From assembly GCF_016615955.1 (NCBI RefSeq), contig NZ_CP067113.1, positions 620,001-684,000 of the forward strand: 64,000 bases of DNA, in the 5' to 3' direction. Below the pieces are notes generated by a model that worked only from the letters and a program-made list of their open reading frames with translations, did not search any database and had not been told where the DNA came from. The translations under genes and the position numbers were made by a program. The stretch comes from Luteimonas sp. MC1750. GTDB taxonomy: Bacteria > Pseudomonadota > Gammaproteobacteria > Xanthomonadales > Xanthomonadaceae. Position 1 is the stretch's first letter. Each line of letters starts with the position of its first letter. Positions 28,783-38,225 of the stretch are shown piece by piece.

Positions 28783-30078
28783 TCACGGGTTGGCGAGGTC
28801 GACCCAGATCAGGCGATGGTCGGTGCCGTCGATGATCCCGGCGCCATCCGTGCCCGGGGCCGGCCAGAACACCCCGGCATTTCGCAGGCGGAATCCGCTC
28901 GAGGGCAGCGCGTAGTCCAGCCGCAGCGGGCCGACGCGTGGCCCGAAATCGCCGGTGGCATGCCCGGCGTCACCGCGGCGGTCGGGCCGGTCGGCGCCCT
29001 GGGCATGCCGCGCGCCGGCACTGGCCGGCGGGTCGGCGCGCAGCACGCGCGGATGCGACAGCAGGCCGGTGATCGCCTCGTGGCGGCCGTCGCCGTCGAC
29101 GGGGTCGTTGTTGAGGTCGCCGAGGATCACGAATCGCGCGCCTGGATCGAGGCCGCCGCAGCGGCCGGCGTCATCGCACAGCCAGCCGGCGCGGCCGCCG
29201 CCGAGGTATTCGGTCCACAGCCTGATCTCGTCGTGGTTGCGGGCGCCGTTGCGGTCCTCCGGGCCGTCGAAGACCGGCGGCGTGGGGTGCGAGGCCAGCA
29301 TGTGCACCGTGCCCAGCGGCGTGCGCACCGGCACGTCCCAGTGCGATTTCGACGACAGGCGCAGCTGCGACCAGATGGCATCGTCATGCCAGGGTCCGCC
29401 GGTCGCGGGATCTACGGGGCGCGCGGCGCCCGGCATGGCACTCCAGCGCAGCCGCTGGAAGGTGCGGATGGCCGCGGTGTCGATGGGATGCATCGACAGC
29501 AGCAGCATGCCGTACTGGCCGGGATGCAGGCCGTAGCCCCAGGCGTCGTTGCCGCGCCCGCGCGCCGCGGCGGCGTCCTCGCCGTCCACCGGTCCGGCTG
29601 CGCCGACGTCGCCGCTGCGGTCGAGGTCCAGCCCGCTGGGAACGCCGGTGTTCACCGGCGCGAAATAGCGGTAGCGATAGCGCAGCGCATCGCCGCCGCC
29701 GGCCTGCGGTACTTCGAGGTAGTCGCGCTGGAAGGCATCGGCGGCGCGGCCGGACGGGTCGAAGTCGAATTCGTTGACCAGCACCACGTCGGGGCGGACG
29801 CGCTGCAGCACCGCGGCCACCTTGCGCGCGTCGCCGTCGCCGGCCTCGAGCCGGCGCAGCAGGCCGCCGGACGCGTCGGAATACAGCGAGGCGTTGTAGG
29901 TGGCCACGCGCAGCGTCGCCGGCTGCATCGCCTGGCCCGGATCACCGTGCACGTTCACGCGCACGCAGCCGGCGAGCAGCACGCACGCGGCAAGCGCCCA
30001 GGCTGCACGCCTGCCGGCGGACGCCATGCGGGGCGATTCCGGCGCGGCCGGCCGCATCCGGTGCAGGCGCGCACTCAC
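28783..30078 (-). CDS. Lipoprotein of the endonuclease/exonuclease/phosphatase family
   Basis: After a short N-terminal extension, the 431-residue protein has a lipoprotein signal ([14 protein letters not shown]; lipobox LAGC), so it is probably a periplasmic lipoprotein. The mature part has the EEP fold: [21 protein letters not shown] (metal Glu), [35 protein letters not shown] (catalytic Asp/Asn) and a terminal [11 protein letters not shown] (catalytic Asp-His). Substrates of this subgroup are unknown. The GTG at 30078 overlaps the bpt stop by four bases (GTGA). The likely functional start of the signal is Met18 (30027). Confidence 0.85.
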   Translation of the reverse strand: MSARLHRMRPAAPESPRMASAGRRAAWALAACVLLAGCVRVNVHGDPGQAMQPATLRVATYNASLYSDASGGLLRRLEAGDGDARKVAAVLQRVRPDVVLVNEFDFDPSGRAADAFQRDYLEVPQAGGGDALRYRYRYFAPVNTGVPSGLDLDRSGDVGAAGPVDGEDAAAARGRGNDAWGYGLHPGQYGMLLLSMHPIDTAAIRTFQRLRWSAMPGAARPVDPATGGPWHDDAIWSQLRLSSKSHWDVPVRTPLGTVHMLASHPTPPVFDGPEDRNGARNHDEIRLWTEYLGGGRAGWLCDDAGRCGGLDPGARFVILGDLNNDPVDGDGRHEAITGLLSHPRVLRADPPASAGARHAQGADRPDRRGDAGHATGDFGPRVGPLRLDYALPSSGFRLRNAGVFWPAPGTDGAGIIDGTDHRLIWVDLANP

Positions 30079-30806
30079 GCCTCGCCACCGCGCGACAGCG
30101 GCTGCCAGGCGCGGCCGTCGAACTGTTCGAGGGGTTGGAACCTGCGCTTGTAGTCCATCTTCCGGTGTCCCGATATCCAGTAGCCAAGGTAGAGGTGGCG
30201 GCGGCCGTCGCGGCGCGCCCATTCGATCTGGTGGAGGATCGCCAGGGTGCCGAGGCCGCGTGCGGCGTCCGCCGGATCGTAGAAGGTGTAGACGGCGGAC
30301 AGCGCGTCCTCCACCAGGTCGGTGACCGCCACCGCCAGCAGGCGTCCACCGGCACGCAGTTCGAGGAAGCGGCCCTGCGACCAGCTGCCGACCAGGAACT
30401 GGGCGAATTCCGGCTTGCCGTGGTCGTCCATGCCACCGCCGGGGTGCCGTCCGGTGAGGTAGCGGCGATACAGCTCGAAGCGCTCGCTGTTCTCGCCCGC
30501 CGGCAGGATGCGCGCCTGCACGTCGGCATTGCGCGCGAGGCAGCGGCGCTGGCTGCGGTCGGGTACGAAGCTGTCCACGGGGATGCGGACCGGCACGCAG
30601 GCGCGGCAGCCGTGGCAGTGCGGGCGGTAGACCAGGTCCCCCGAGCGGCGGAAGCCCCAGGACAGCGCGCGCGCATAGCTCTCGGCCAGGCGCGGGTCGC
30701 CGGGATCGAGGACCAGGTCGCGCGCGGCGCGCTCGGGCCAGTAGCCGCAGGGGTGTTCCGCGGTATGGAACAGGCGCAGCGCCGCCGGCTCGGTCATGGC
30801 CGGCAT
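30075..30806 (-). CDS. bpt: Leucyl/phenylalanyl-type aminoacyl-tRNA-protein transferase Bpt (ATE family)
   Basis: Bpt transfers leucine from Leu-tRNA to proteins with N-terminal Asp or Glu, marking them for ClpAP. The 243-residue protein has the ATE N-domain with EHPCGYW and [18 protein letters not shown] (conserved Cys/His cluster) and the C-domain with [22 protein letters not shown]. The gene is coupled to the downstream lipoprotein gene by a GTGA overlap and is divergent from the EF-hand gene. Confidence 0.92.
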   Translation of the reverse strand: MPAMTEPAALRLFHTAEHPCGYWPERAARDLVLDPGDPRLAESYARALSWGFRRSGDLVYRPHCHGCRACVPVRIPVDSFVPDRSQRRCLARNADVQARILPAGENSERFELYRRYLTGRHPGGGMDDHGKPEFAQFLVGSWSQGRFLELRAGGRLLAVAVTDLVEDALSAVYTFYDPADAARGLGTLAILHQIEWARRDGRRHLYLGYWISGHRKMDYKRRFQPLEQFDGRAWQPLSRGGEA

Positions 30807-30980
30807 GCTGCGCAGGAGGCGGAAGCGACGCGATGCATGCGGGCAGGATACTGCGCCCGGTCGCAGCGGCCGCGACCCGGCTGGGAGCTGAACCCCGTTG
30901 CCGGCCGGTCAACGGTCGCGCGGTGCCGTGCGTTGAACGGGGCACTGCAGCACTGTCGCTGCCGCAAAGAGGAGTCACGC

Positions 30981-31679
30981 ATGAAGCGTCATGCCCTGTT
31001 CTTCGCCACCGCCCTCGCGCTGGCTTCCGTGGGTGTCGCCGGCATGGCGGCCGCCCAGTCCCCGTCCGTCGCGCCCGCCAAGGCCGCCGCAGGCGACGCC
31101 ACCCGCGACGCCAAATCGGAGCGCCCGATGCGCGATGGCCGGCATGGCGCCGGCCACCACGGCCGCCGCGGCCCGGGCGGACATGCCATGTGGGGCGGCG
31201 TCGAGCGCATGGACGCCGACGGCGACGGCCGCGTCAGCCGCGCCGAGTTCGACGCCGCGAAGGCGGCACGCGACGAAGCCCGCCAGGCCCACGCCGCCCG
31301 CATGGCCGAGCGCCGCGCGGCGCCTGGAACGGCCGCCGCCGACGCCCCGCCCCGCATGCGCGACGGATACCCGGACGGCCCGCGCATGGGCCGCCGTGCA
31401 GCGGTCGATTTCGACGCGATCGACGCCAATCGCGACGGCTTCATCGTCCGCACCGAGGTCGCCGCGCACCAGGAGCGCACGCGCGCGCAGCGTCGCGCCG
31501 AAGGCGGGAAGCGCCTTGCCGAGGCGTTTGCCGCCGCCGACCTCAACCGCGACGGCAAGCTGAGCCGCGTCGAGGTCGACGAGAAGATGCCGCGCCTGTC
31601 GAAGCGCTTCGCGTGGATGGACGACAACCGCGACGGCGTCCTCAGCCGCGCGGAGCTCGAGGCGGGCAAGCGCCGCTGA
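30981..31679 (+). CDS. Secreted protein with four EF-hands
   Basis: The 232-residue precursor has a Sec signal peptide (cleavage after AGMAAA, residue about 25), then a His/Arg/Gly-rich linker. Four canonical calcium loops follow: DADGDGRVSRAE, DANRDGFIVRTE, DLNRDGKLSRVE and DDNRDGVLSRAE, each with Asp at positions 1 and 5 and Glu at 12. It is probably a periplasmic or secreted calcium-binding protein; no enzymatic domain is visible. A GAGGAG motif precedes the ATG and a textbook terminator follows. Confidence 0.9.
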   Translation: MKRHALFFATALALASVGVAGMAAAQSPSVAPAKAAAGDATRDAKSERPMRDGRHGAGHHGRRGPGGHAMWGGVERMDADGDGRVSRAEFDAAKAARDEARQAHAARMAERRAAPGTAAADAPPRMRDGYPDGPRMGRRAAVDFDAIDANRDGFIVRTEVAAHQERTRAQRRAEGGKRLAEAFAAADLNRDGKLSRVEVDEKMPRLSKRFAWMDDNRDGVLSRAELEAGKRR

Positions 31680-31725
31680 GCCTTTGCTCCCGTCGGACAG
31701 GGGTGGCCTCGGCCATCCCCTCCAG

Positions 31726-31752
31726 GCCCGCACCGCCAGGTGCGGGCTTTTT
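31726..31752 (+). terminator. Rho-independent terminator after the EF-hand gene
   Basis: A perfect 9-bp stem (31726-31734 with 31739-31747), GCCA loop, is followed by TTTTT. Confidence 0.9.
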
Positions 31753-31782
31753 CGTGCCGCGAGGGCGCAGCGTTGAGCGGCC

Positions 31783-32916
31783 TCAGCCCTTGAAATACAG
31801 CAGCAGCAGCCCGCCGATGATGGCGAGGTTGCTGATCGCCACGCCGCTCGGGCCGAAGGTCAGCCGGTACAGCAGCTGCCGCATGCGCGCGCCGTCCGGA
31901 TTGCGCATGGCGTCGCGGCGCAGCAGCGGCTTCATCACCCGGGCCAGCGGACCCAGCAGCTGCCAGTTGAGGATGGCGATCGCCGCCAGCGCCAGGGCGT
32001 AGGTCGCGACCAGGCTGTCGAAGCTGAAGGCCGCGGCGAGGGTCAGGCCCACGGCCACCAGCGAGGTCCAGATGTAGGTGTGGTAGACCCGCAGGATCCC
32101 GGCGCGCTCGGCGTCGTCGTCGGCATAGGCGGTGAGCATCTTCCGGCACAGCCACGCGGTCACCAGGCCGGCGAGCAGCCCGCCGCCCAGCGCGCCGGCC
32201 GTGCCCAGCACGCCCTTGCCCAGCACGCCGCCGATGACGCTGCCGCCGACCTTGGCGAACCCGGCGGCGGCGGCCGGCCGGCTGAAGCCGAGCATCGCGG
32301 TCACGCCGACGGCGAACGCGGTGCCCGGCGCCGTGGCCCGCGCGAAGTCGCCGAAGCGCGACAGCAGGTCGCCGCGCAGGCTCTTGCGCGCACGTGACAG
32401 GCGCTTGCGCACGGCCGCGTCGGACATGCCGAGCAGTTCCGCCACCTGGCGCGAGTTCTGGCCTTCGCGGTAATAGAGCAGCAGCACTTCGCGGCTGTCC
32501 TCGGGAAGTTCGGAGATGAGCTCCGCCGCCATGCGCTCGCGCTCGGCGTCGATCAGCTGCTCCTCGGGCAGGAGCGAGGGGTCGGCCGCGTGGCTGATCG
32601 CGATCTCCGCCGCTTCGCCGCCGATCGCGCGGTTGCGGTGCCGGCGCAGATGGTCGAAGGCCAGGTTGCGGGTGATCTGGCGCAGCCAGGGCAGGAAGCT
32701 CGACGGATTCTGCAGCCGCCTGAGGTTCTGCCAGGCCGACAGGAAGGCCTCCTGCGCGATGTCCTCGCTGGCGGTCGGATCGCGCGTGATCGCCAGGGCC
32801 ACCGCGGTCACGGTGTTCTGGCTGGCGACGATGATGCGCGTATAGGCCTGTTCGCAGCCGCCGGCGGCGGCCGGCAGCTCGCGGTGGATGAGGGCGTCGA
32901 TGGCGCAGGCGGTCAT
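31783..32916 (-). CDS. ECF-type RNA polymerase sigma factor fused to a membrane domain
   Basis: Residues 1-185 are a sigma-70 family ECF factor: region 2 with DPTASEDIAQEAFLSAWQNL and FLPWLRQITRNLAFDHLRR, a linker, and region 4 with LPEDSREVLLLYYREGQNSRQVAELLGMSDAAVRKRL. After about residue 195 the chain turns hydrophobic: a Gly-rich zipper-like stretch (GGSVIGGVLGKG), then about four membrane segments up to LAIIGGLLLLYFKG at the end of the 377 residues. The membrane part may hold the sigma domain at the inner membrane in place of a separate anti-sigma factor. The next gene in the same direction upstream is a single-pass membrane protein. Confidence 0.87.
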   Translation of the reverse strand: MTACAIDALIHRELPAAAGGCEQAYTRIIVASQNTVTAVALAITRDPTASEDIAQEAFLSAWQNLRRLQNPSSFLPWLRQITRNLAFDHLRRHRNRAIGGEAAEIAISHAADPSLLPEEQLIDAERERMAAELISELPEDSREVLLLYYREGQNSRQVAELLGMSDAAVRKRLSRARKSLRGDLLSRFGDFARATAPGTAFAVGVTAMLGFSRPAAAAGFAKVGGSVIGGVLGKGVLGTAGALGGGLLAGLVTAWLCRKMLTAYADDDAERAGILRVYHTYIWTSLVAVGLTLAAAFSFDSLVATYALALAAIAILNWQLLGPLARVMKPLLRRDAMRNPDGARMRQLLYRLTFGPSGVAISNLAIIGGLLLLYFKG

Positions 32917-32992
32917 GTGCGGCTCGCGTGGCGGTGCCGGGCTGGCACCCGATCGTATCCAGACGGCGCCGGCCGCGGAACGTGACCGGCGG

Positions 32993-33841
32993 TCAGGGCG
33001 CCGCGTCGTCCAGCAGCCAGTCCCGGCCCTCGCGCCGCACCGCCAGCGTCCGCGGCGGCGCGGTGCCGACCGCCAGCTGCACCGTGCCGCGGCCCGATCC
33101 GTCGGTGGTGTAGCCGGAAACGGCCACCGCGACCCGATCGTCCCCGCAGGCGGAGGCGGAGAGCACGTCGAGGCCGGCGGCGGCCAGCTCACGCAGCAGC
33201 TCCGGCGCCGGGTCCGCGCCGTCGATGGACAGGCAGGCGCGCGGGTCGCCGGCAGCGGACAGCTCCGAACGGACCAGGGTCGCGGCCAGGGCGGGCGGCG
33301 TCGCCACAACGAAGGCGGTGTCCGGCAGCGCGGTGATGTCGGGAACGCCGGAGAGCGGCGATGCGGCCGGGGCCGCAGGCGCGTCCGGCGATGGCCCGGC
33401 GGTCGGCGTTGCCAGGCCCGCGGGCGCGGTGTCGTCGCGCCCGGCGCGCCAGGCGAGCATCGCCAGCGCCGCCATCACCGCCACCGCGAGCAGCAGACCG
33501 TAGCGGAAGCGGCCCCCGCCGCGCGCCGGTTGGGCGGCGGCAGCGCCGGCACCGGCACCGGCCGCCTGGCCGCTTGGCAGGAAGCCCTGGCCGCGCGCCG
33601 GGGACTGCAGCAGTCCGGCTTCGCGCAGCATGCGCCGCGCCTCGGGCTGCTGGTCCGAGCGGATCACCCAGACCGACGGACGCGGCGCACCGCCGCCGCC
33701 GTCGCGATAGCTGAAGTTGCCGCGGATCGCGCCGCGATAGGAGCGTCCGTTGCTGACCCGGGCCTCGATGCCGGCGTCGGTGAGCATCCGCGCGACCGCC
33801 TCGACGTTTTCGATGCGCGGGCTGGAGAAGACCTGGCGCAC
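32993..33841 (-). CDS. Single-pass membrane protein with DUF2007-like N-terminus
   Basis: The 282-residue protein starts (GTG) with a small signal-transducer-like domain (MRQVFSSPRIENVEAVARMLTDAGIEARV, then VWVIRSDQQPEARRML), as in DUF2007. A Gly/Ala-rich linker leads to one transmembrane helix (YGLLLAVAVMAALAMLAW, about 115-132) and a Pro/Ala-rich periplasmic region with two Cys residues (ACLSIDG, SASACGDD). Its role is unknown. It is 76 bases upstream of the membrane-fused sigma factor and four bases downstream of tesB on the same strand. Confidence 0.75.
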   Translation of the reverse strand: MRQVFSSPRIENVEAVARMLTDAGIEARVSNGRSYRGAIRGNFSYRDGGGGAPRPSVWVIRSDQQPEARRMLREAGLLQSPARGQGFLPSGQAAGAGAGAAAAQPARGGGRFRYGLLLAVAVMAALAMLAWRAGRDDTAPAGLATPTAGPSPDAPAAPAASPLSGVPDITALPDTAFVVATPPALAATLVRSELSAAGDPRACLSIDGADPAPELLRELAAAGLDVLSASACGDDRVAVAVSGYTTDGSGRGTVQLAVGTAPPRTLAVRREGRDWLLDDAAP

Positions 33842-33845
33842 GTCC

Positions 33846-34748
33846 TCAGCCCGCCGCCGCCGGCGCCGCGGGGTCGCCGCCCACCACGCGGATCATGCCT
33901 TCCTGCGCGGTGCTGGCCACCAGCCGGCCCTGGCGGTCATAGATCAGGCCGCGCGCCAGCCCGCGCGAGCCCTGCGCGCTGGGGCTGTCGATCGAATACA
34001 GCAGCCAGTCGTCGGCGCGGAACGGGCGGTGGAACCACAGCGCATGGTCGAGCGAGGCCATCTGCACGTTCGGCGTGTAGTAGCTGATGCCGTGCGGGAA
34101 GGTGGCGGTGCCCAGCAGCTGGAAGTCCGAGGCATAGGCCAGCAGGGCCCGGTGCAGTTCGGGCGCGTCGCCGACCTTCTCGGCCAGGCGGAACCACACC
34201 TGCTGGTAGGGCGGGCGCTTGGGCGGATTGAGCTCGTCGCGCGGATAGACGTGGCGGAATTCGAACGGGCCGCTGCGGTCGAGCCAGCGCTGCACCTTGG
34301 TCGGCAGGGTTTCCAGCACCGAGTCCGGGACCGCATGCGCGGGCTCGATGTCCTCGGGTCGCGGCACTTCCGGCATCGACAGCTGGTGCTCGGCGCTGCG
34401 CTCCGCGTCCTGGAACGAGGCCGCGCAGAAGAAGATCACCTTGCCGTGCTGGATCGCGGTGACCCGGCGCACGGAGAAGCTGCCGCCGTCGCGGGTCCGG
34501 TCGACGTCGTAGACGATCGGATGGTCGATGTCGCCGGCGCGCAGGAAGTAGGCGTGCAGCGAATGCGCGCCGCGTGGCTGGGTCAGCGTCGCCTGCGCCG
34601 CGGACAACGCCTGTCCCAGCACCTGCCCGCCGAATACATACTTGGTGCCGATGTCGCGGCTCTGGCCGCGGAACAGGTTGTCCTCCAGGCGCTCGAGGGT
34701 GAGCAGGTCGAGGAGTTCGGAGGCCGGGGCAGGGGTGGTCTGGGGCAT
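33846..34748 (-). CDS. tesB: Acyl-CoA thioesterase II
   Basis: TesB hydrolyses medium- and long-chain acyl-CoAs. The 300-residue protein has two hot-dog domains: the first with RGQSRDIGTKYVFGGQVLGQAL and SLHAYFLRAGD, the second with LGTATFPHGISYYTPNVQMASLDHALWFHRPF and the catalytic Asp in ASLDHA. The final QGSRGLARGLIYDRQGRLVASTAQEGMIR is the family signature. No signal peptide is present. A REP hairpin lies upstream. Confidence 0.94.
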   Translation of the reverse strand: MPQTTPAPASELLDLLTLERLEDNLFRGQSRDIGTKYVFGGQVLGQALSAAQATLTQPRGAHSLHAYFLRAGDIDHPIVYDVDRTRDGGSFSVRRVTAIQHGKVIFFCAASFQDAERSAEHQLSMPEVPRPEDIEPAHAVPDSVLETLPTKVQRWLDRSGPFEFRHVYPRDELNPPKRPPYQQVWFRLAEKVGDAPELHRALLAYASDFQLLGTATFPHGISYYTPNVQMASLDHALWFHRPFRADDWLLYSIDSPSAQGSRGLARGLIYDRQGRLVASTAQEGMIRVVGGDPAAPAAAG

Positions 34749-34793
34749 CCGGCGATTATAGGCGGCGGTCCATGACCGGCGGCCTGCGCGCCC

Positions 34794-34823
34794 CTGCAGG
34801 AGCGGCTGTAGCCGCTCCTACAG
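34794..34823. repeat. GTAG-type REP hairpin overlapping the amidase stop codon
   Basis: The element is CTGCAGGAGCGGCT, GT, AGCCGCTCCTACAG: a 14-bp stem with one G/A mismatch. On the minus strand its GTAG supplies the TAG stop of the amidase gene. It can also end transcription of that gene or separate it from tesB. Confidence 0.8.
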
Positions 34824-35405
34824 GAGGGGCTGCAGGGTGGTGGCGGCGAGGATGCGGTCCCAGGGGAACAGCGGGCCGGGGTCGCGCTTGCGGCGCACCT
34901 GCAGGCCGGGGTCGTCGCTTGCGGGAACCTGCTGCGCGTCGAGGTCCTCGTGGCCGGCGATCCAGCGCAGCGCGGGCAGCTCCGCGCACAGCGCCTGCAG
35001 GAGTGTCGACAGCGCATCGAGCTGCGGCCCGGGATAGGGCTCGTGCATCGCCTGGCGCCGCGAATCCAGCCAGTCGGGCCATCGGCCGCTGTTGACCAGT
35101 TCGATCCCGACGGAGCGGGGATTGAACCCGCGCACATGGTGGGCGATGCGCGCTGGCTCGACCCAGCGCTCGACCTGGCCGTCGCGGTCGATGTACCAGT
35201 GGCCGCTGTTGCCGGTGCCGCTGGCCGGGTAGAGCACGCGCGCGCCGTATTCGCGGGCGGTGGCGAGGTCCGGAAGCTCGGTGCAGTGGATCACCACCAG
35301 GTCCACCTGCGACAGCGGCCGCGCGTCCAGCAGGCGTTCGTAGGGCAGGGGGTCGATGCGCACGTGGCGGCCCGGGCTGGAGACGGCGGCGATGCTAGCA
35401 TTCAC
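34818..35405 (-). CDS. N-acetylmuramoyl-L-alanine amidase, AmpD-like
   Basis: The 195-residue protein is an amidase_2 (T7 lysozyme/AmpD) domain. Zinc-site elements visible are VVIHCTELP, HHVRGFNPRSVGIELVNSG and GHEDLD, followed at the end by RKRDPGPLFPWDRI, which matches the AmpD DPGPxF motif. There is no signal peptide, consistent with cytoplasmic cleavage of anhydro-muropeptides during cell-wall recycling. Start is GTG at 35405 with a GGGGGAA stretch ahead. The stop codon lies in a REP element. It is divergent from the hydrolase gene. Confidence 0.88.
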   Translation of the reverse strand: MNASIAAVSSPGRHVRIDPLPYERLLDARPLSQVDLVVIHCTELPDLATAREYGARVLYPASGTGNSGHWYIDRDGQVERWVEPARIAHHVRGFNPRSVGIELVNSGRWPDWLDSRRQAMHEPYPGPQLDALSTLLQALCAELPALRWIAGHEDLDAQQVPASDDPGLQVRRKRDPGPLFPWDRILAATTLQPLL

Positions 35406-35429
35406 GGTTCCCCCGGTACCGGCGACACC

Positions 35430-35966
35430 ATGAGCCTTCGCGGCCACTGCATCCTGTCCCATGGCTTCGAAAGCGGCCCCGACGCGACCAAGGTCACCGC
35501 GCTCGCGGACGTGGCCGAACGCCTCGGATGGAGCCATGAGCGCCCCGACTACACGGCGTTCGACGCGCAGCGCGAGCTCGGCCGCCACGGTGACGTGGCC
35601 GCGCGCCTGGCCCACCTCCGGGCGCTGGTGGCGGCGCGCGCCGCCGACGGCCCGCTGGTGCTGGCCGGCTCGAGCCTCGGCGCGTGGATCTCCGGGGCGG
35701 TCTCGCTGCAGGCACCGGTGCGCGCGCTGTTCCTGATGGCGCCGCCGGTGAACCTGGCCTCGGCGCATCCGCTGCAGGCGGCACCGGTGCCGACCGCGAT
35801 CATCCACGGGTGGGGCGACGAGCTGATCCCCGCCGCCGACGTGGTGGCCTGGGCCGCGCCGCGCGGCGACCGGCTGCTGCTGGTCGACGACGGCCATCGC
35901 CTGTCCGGCCACGTGGAGGCCTCGGCCGCGCTGTTCGCGGAACTGCTCGGGTCGCTCGCGCCGTGA
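35430..35966 (+). CDS. Small alpha/beta hydrolase
   Basis: The 178-residue protein has a minimal alpha/beta-hydrolase core: [13 protein letters not shown] (oxyanion loop), the nucleophile elbow [10 protein letters not shown] (Ser about 82), a late Asp in [11 protein letters not shown] and the His in DDGHRLSGH. It resembles YqiA/YcfP-type small esterases, but no substrate can be named. Its TGA overlaps the rlmKL GTG start by four bases, so the two are translated together. Confidence 0.85.
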   Translation: MSLRGHCILSHGFESGPDATKVTALADVAERLGWSHERPDYTAFDAQRELGRHGDVAARLAHLRALVAARAADGPLVLAGSSLGAWISGAVSLQAPVRALFLMAPPVNLASAHPLQAAPVPTAIIHGWGDELIPAADVVAWAAPRGDRLLLVDDGHRLSGHVEASAALFAELLGSLAP

Positions 35967-38119
35967 GGTTCTTCGCAAGCTGCGGCAAGGGCCTGGAATA
36001 CCTGCTGGCCGACGAGCTGATGGCGCTCGGCTGCGAGCGCGCCACGGCCACGGTCTCCGGCGTCAACGTCGAGGGCGAACTGGCCGACGCCCAGCGCGCG
36101 GTGATGTGGTCGCGCCTGGCCAGCCGCGTGCTGTGGCCGCTCGCGGAATTTCCCTGCGACAGCGAGGACGTGCTCTACCGCAAGGTCGCCGAGCTGCCCT
36201 GGGCCACCCACCTCGCGCCCGGGCGCACCCTGGCCGTCGATGCCCGCGTGTCCGGCGAGGGAATCACCCACGCGCGCTACGCCGCGCAGCGGGTCAAGGA
36301 CGCGGTGGTCGACAGCCTGCGCGCCGAAACCGGCGAGCGGCCCGACGTCGACCTCGAGTCGCCCGACCTGCTGCTCAACCTGGTGGTGCGCAAGGGCCGC
36401 GCGATCCTCTCGGTCGACCTGGCCGGCGGGGCGATGCACCGGCGCGGCTGGCGCCGCTCGCAGGGCGACGCACCGCTGAAGGAGACCCTGGCCGCGGCGG
36501 TCCTGCTGCGTGGCCACTGGCCGCAGGTGTACGCCGAAGGCGGCGCGCTGCTCGACCCGATGTGCGGCAGCGGCACTTTGCTGGTGGAAGGGGCGTCGAT
36601 GGCCGCCGACGTCGCGCCCGGACTGCTGCGCCACGGCGGCACGGCGCCGTCGCGCTGGAGCGGCTTCGACCTCGCCGCCTGGGACGCGCTGCGCGCCGAA
36701 GCCCTGGGGCGCGAGCAGGCCGGCCGCGAAGCGCTGCGCCCGGTGTTCTTCGGCAGTGACGTCGACCCGGCCGCGCTGCGCGCCGCGCGCGCGAACGCCG
36801 AGGTGGCGGGTTTCGCCGCGGCGATCCAGTTCGACGAGCGCCAGGTCGCCGCGCTGCAGCCGATGGCGCAGCTGCGCGGCCTGGTCGCGAGCAATCCGCC
36901 CTACGACGCGCGCCTGGCCGCCGATGCCCAGCTGTATCGCGGCCTGGGCGATGCGCTCCGGCGCATCGCGCCGTACTGGCGGGCCAGCCTGCTGTGCGGC
37001 GACCCGGAGCTCGCGCGCGCGACCGGGCTGCGCCCGCAGAAGGTCTACCAGCTGTTCAACGGCGCGCTGGAGTGCTCGCTGCTGGTGGCCGATCCGGTCC
37101 AGCCGCCGCTGCGCGAGGACAGCGCCCCGCGCCCGCTGAGCGCCGGCGCGCAGATGCTGGCCAACCGGCTGCGCAAGAACCTGCGGGCCTCGAAATCCTG
37201 GCGCGTGCGCGAGGACATCTCCTGCTACCGCGCGTACGATGCCGACCTGCCGGAATACGCGGTCGCGATCGACGTCTATACCGAGGCCGACGACCCCGAC
37301 GCGACCTGGCTGCACGTGCAGGAGTACGCGGCGCCCGCCGACATTCCCGAGGCCGACGTGCGTCGCCGCTTCGGCGAAGTGCTGGCGGCGGCGCGCGAGG
37401 TCTTCGGCGTCCCGCGCGAGCGCATCGCCACCAAGGTCCGGGCGCGCGGCAAGGGCGGCAGCAAGTACGCCGGCGGCGCGGCCGAGCGCCGCGGCGAGTC
37501 CATCACCGTGCGCGAAGGCGCCGCGCGTCTGCGCGTGAACCTGTTCGACTACCTCGACACCGGGCTGTTCCTGGACCATCGCCCGCTGCGCGCGCGGCTG
37601 CAGCGCGAGGCGCGCGGAAGGCGCTTCCTCAACCTGTTCTGCTACACCGGCGCGGCCACCGTGCACGCCGGCGTGGGTGGCGCGGCCAGCACCACCAGCG
37701 TCGACCTGTCGGCGACCTACCTGCAGTGGGCGGCGGACAACCTGCGCGGCAACCGCGTCGACGGCCGCACGCTCGCCGGTCACGCGCACCGGATGGTGCA
37801 GGCGGATGCCGTCGCCTGGCTGGAGGCGGACACGGGCGAGTACGACCTGGTCTTCTGCGACCCGCCGACCTTCTCCAACTCCGCGCGCGCGGATGATTTC
37901 GACATGCAGCGCCAGCACGTGCGCCTGCTGCAGGCGGCGGTGGCGCGGCTGTCGCCCGACGGGGTGCTGTACTTCTCCAACAACTACCGGCGCTTCCGCC
38001 TGGACGAGGAGGCGGTGGCGGAGTTCGCGCACTGCGAGGACATCACCGGCGAGACGATCCCTCCCGATTTCGCGCGCAACCCGCGGATCCACCGCGCCTG
38101 GCGGCTGCGGCGCAGGTAG
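35963..38119 (+). CDS. rlmKL: Bifunctional 23S rRNA methyltransferase RlmKL
   Basis: The protein methylates G2445 (N2, RlmL half) and G2069 (N7, RlmK half) of 23S rRNA. The 718 residues contain a THUMP domain (about 40-155), the RlmL domain with [15 protein letters not shown] and SNPPYDARL, and the RlmK domain with [15 protein letters not shown] and [10 protein letters not shown]. The start is GTG ([18 protein letters not shown]), which matches the conserved N-terminus and overlaps the upstream stop. The length is normal for the fused enzyme. Confidence 0.96.
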   Translation: MRFFASCGKGLEYLLADELMALGCERATATVSGVNVEGELADAQRAVMWSRLASRVLWPLAEFPCDSEDVLYRKVAELPWATHLAPGRTLAVDARVSGEGITHARYAAQRVKDAVVDSLRAETGERPDVDLESPDLLLNLVVRKGRAILSVDLAGGAMHRRGWRRSQGDAPLKETLAAAVLLRGHWPQVYAEGGALLDPMCGSGTLLVEGASMAADVAPGLLRHGGTAPSRWSGFDLAAWDALRAEALGREQAGREALRPVFFGSDVDPAALRAARANAEVAGFAAAIQFDERQVAALQPMAQLRGLVASNPPYDARLAADAQLYRGLGDALRRIAPYWRASLLCGDPELARATGLRPQKVYQLFNGALECSLLVADPVQPPLREDSAPRPLSAGAQMLANRLRKNLRASKSWRVREDISCYRAYDADLPEYAVAIDVYTEADDPDATWLHVQEYAAPADIPEADVRRRFGEVLAAAREVFGVPRERIATKVRARGKGGSKYAGGAAERRGESITVREGAARLRVNLFDYLDTGLFLDHRPLRARLQREARGRRFLNLFCYTGAATVHAGVGGAASTTSVDLSATYLQWAADNLRGNRVDGRTLAGHAHRMVQADAVAWLEADTGEYDLVFCDPPTFSNSARADDFDMQRQHVRLLQAAVARLSPDGVLYFSNNYRRFRLDEEAVAEFAHCEDITGETIPPDFARNPRIHRAWRLRRR

Positions 38120-38225
38120 GTCGGGGGCCGCCTTCGCGCGCGGGACCGCAGCGTTGCAGGGGCGGGGCTTCCGCGCCGCCGTGGGGCCGCCATGATGGAG
38201 GGAGTCCCCTCCACAGGAGCCCGCC

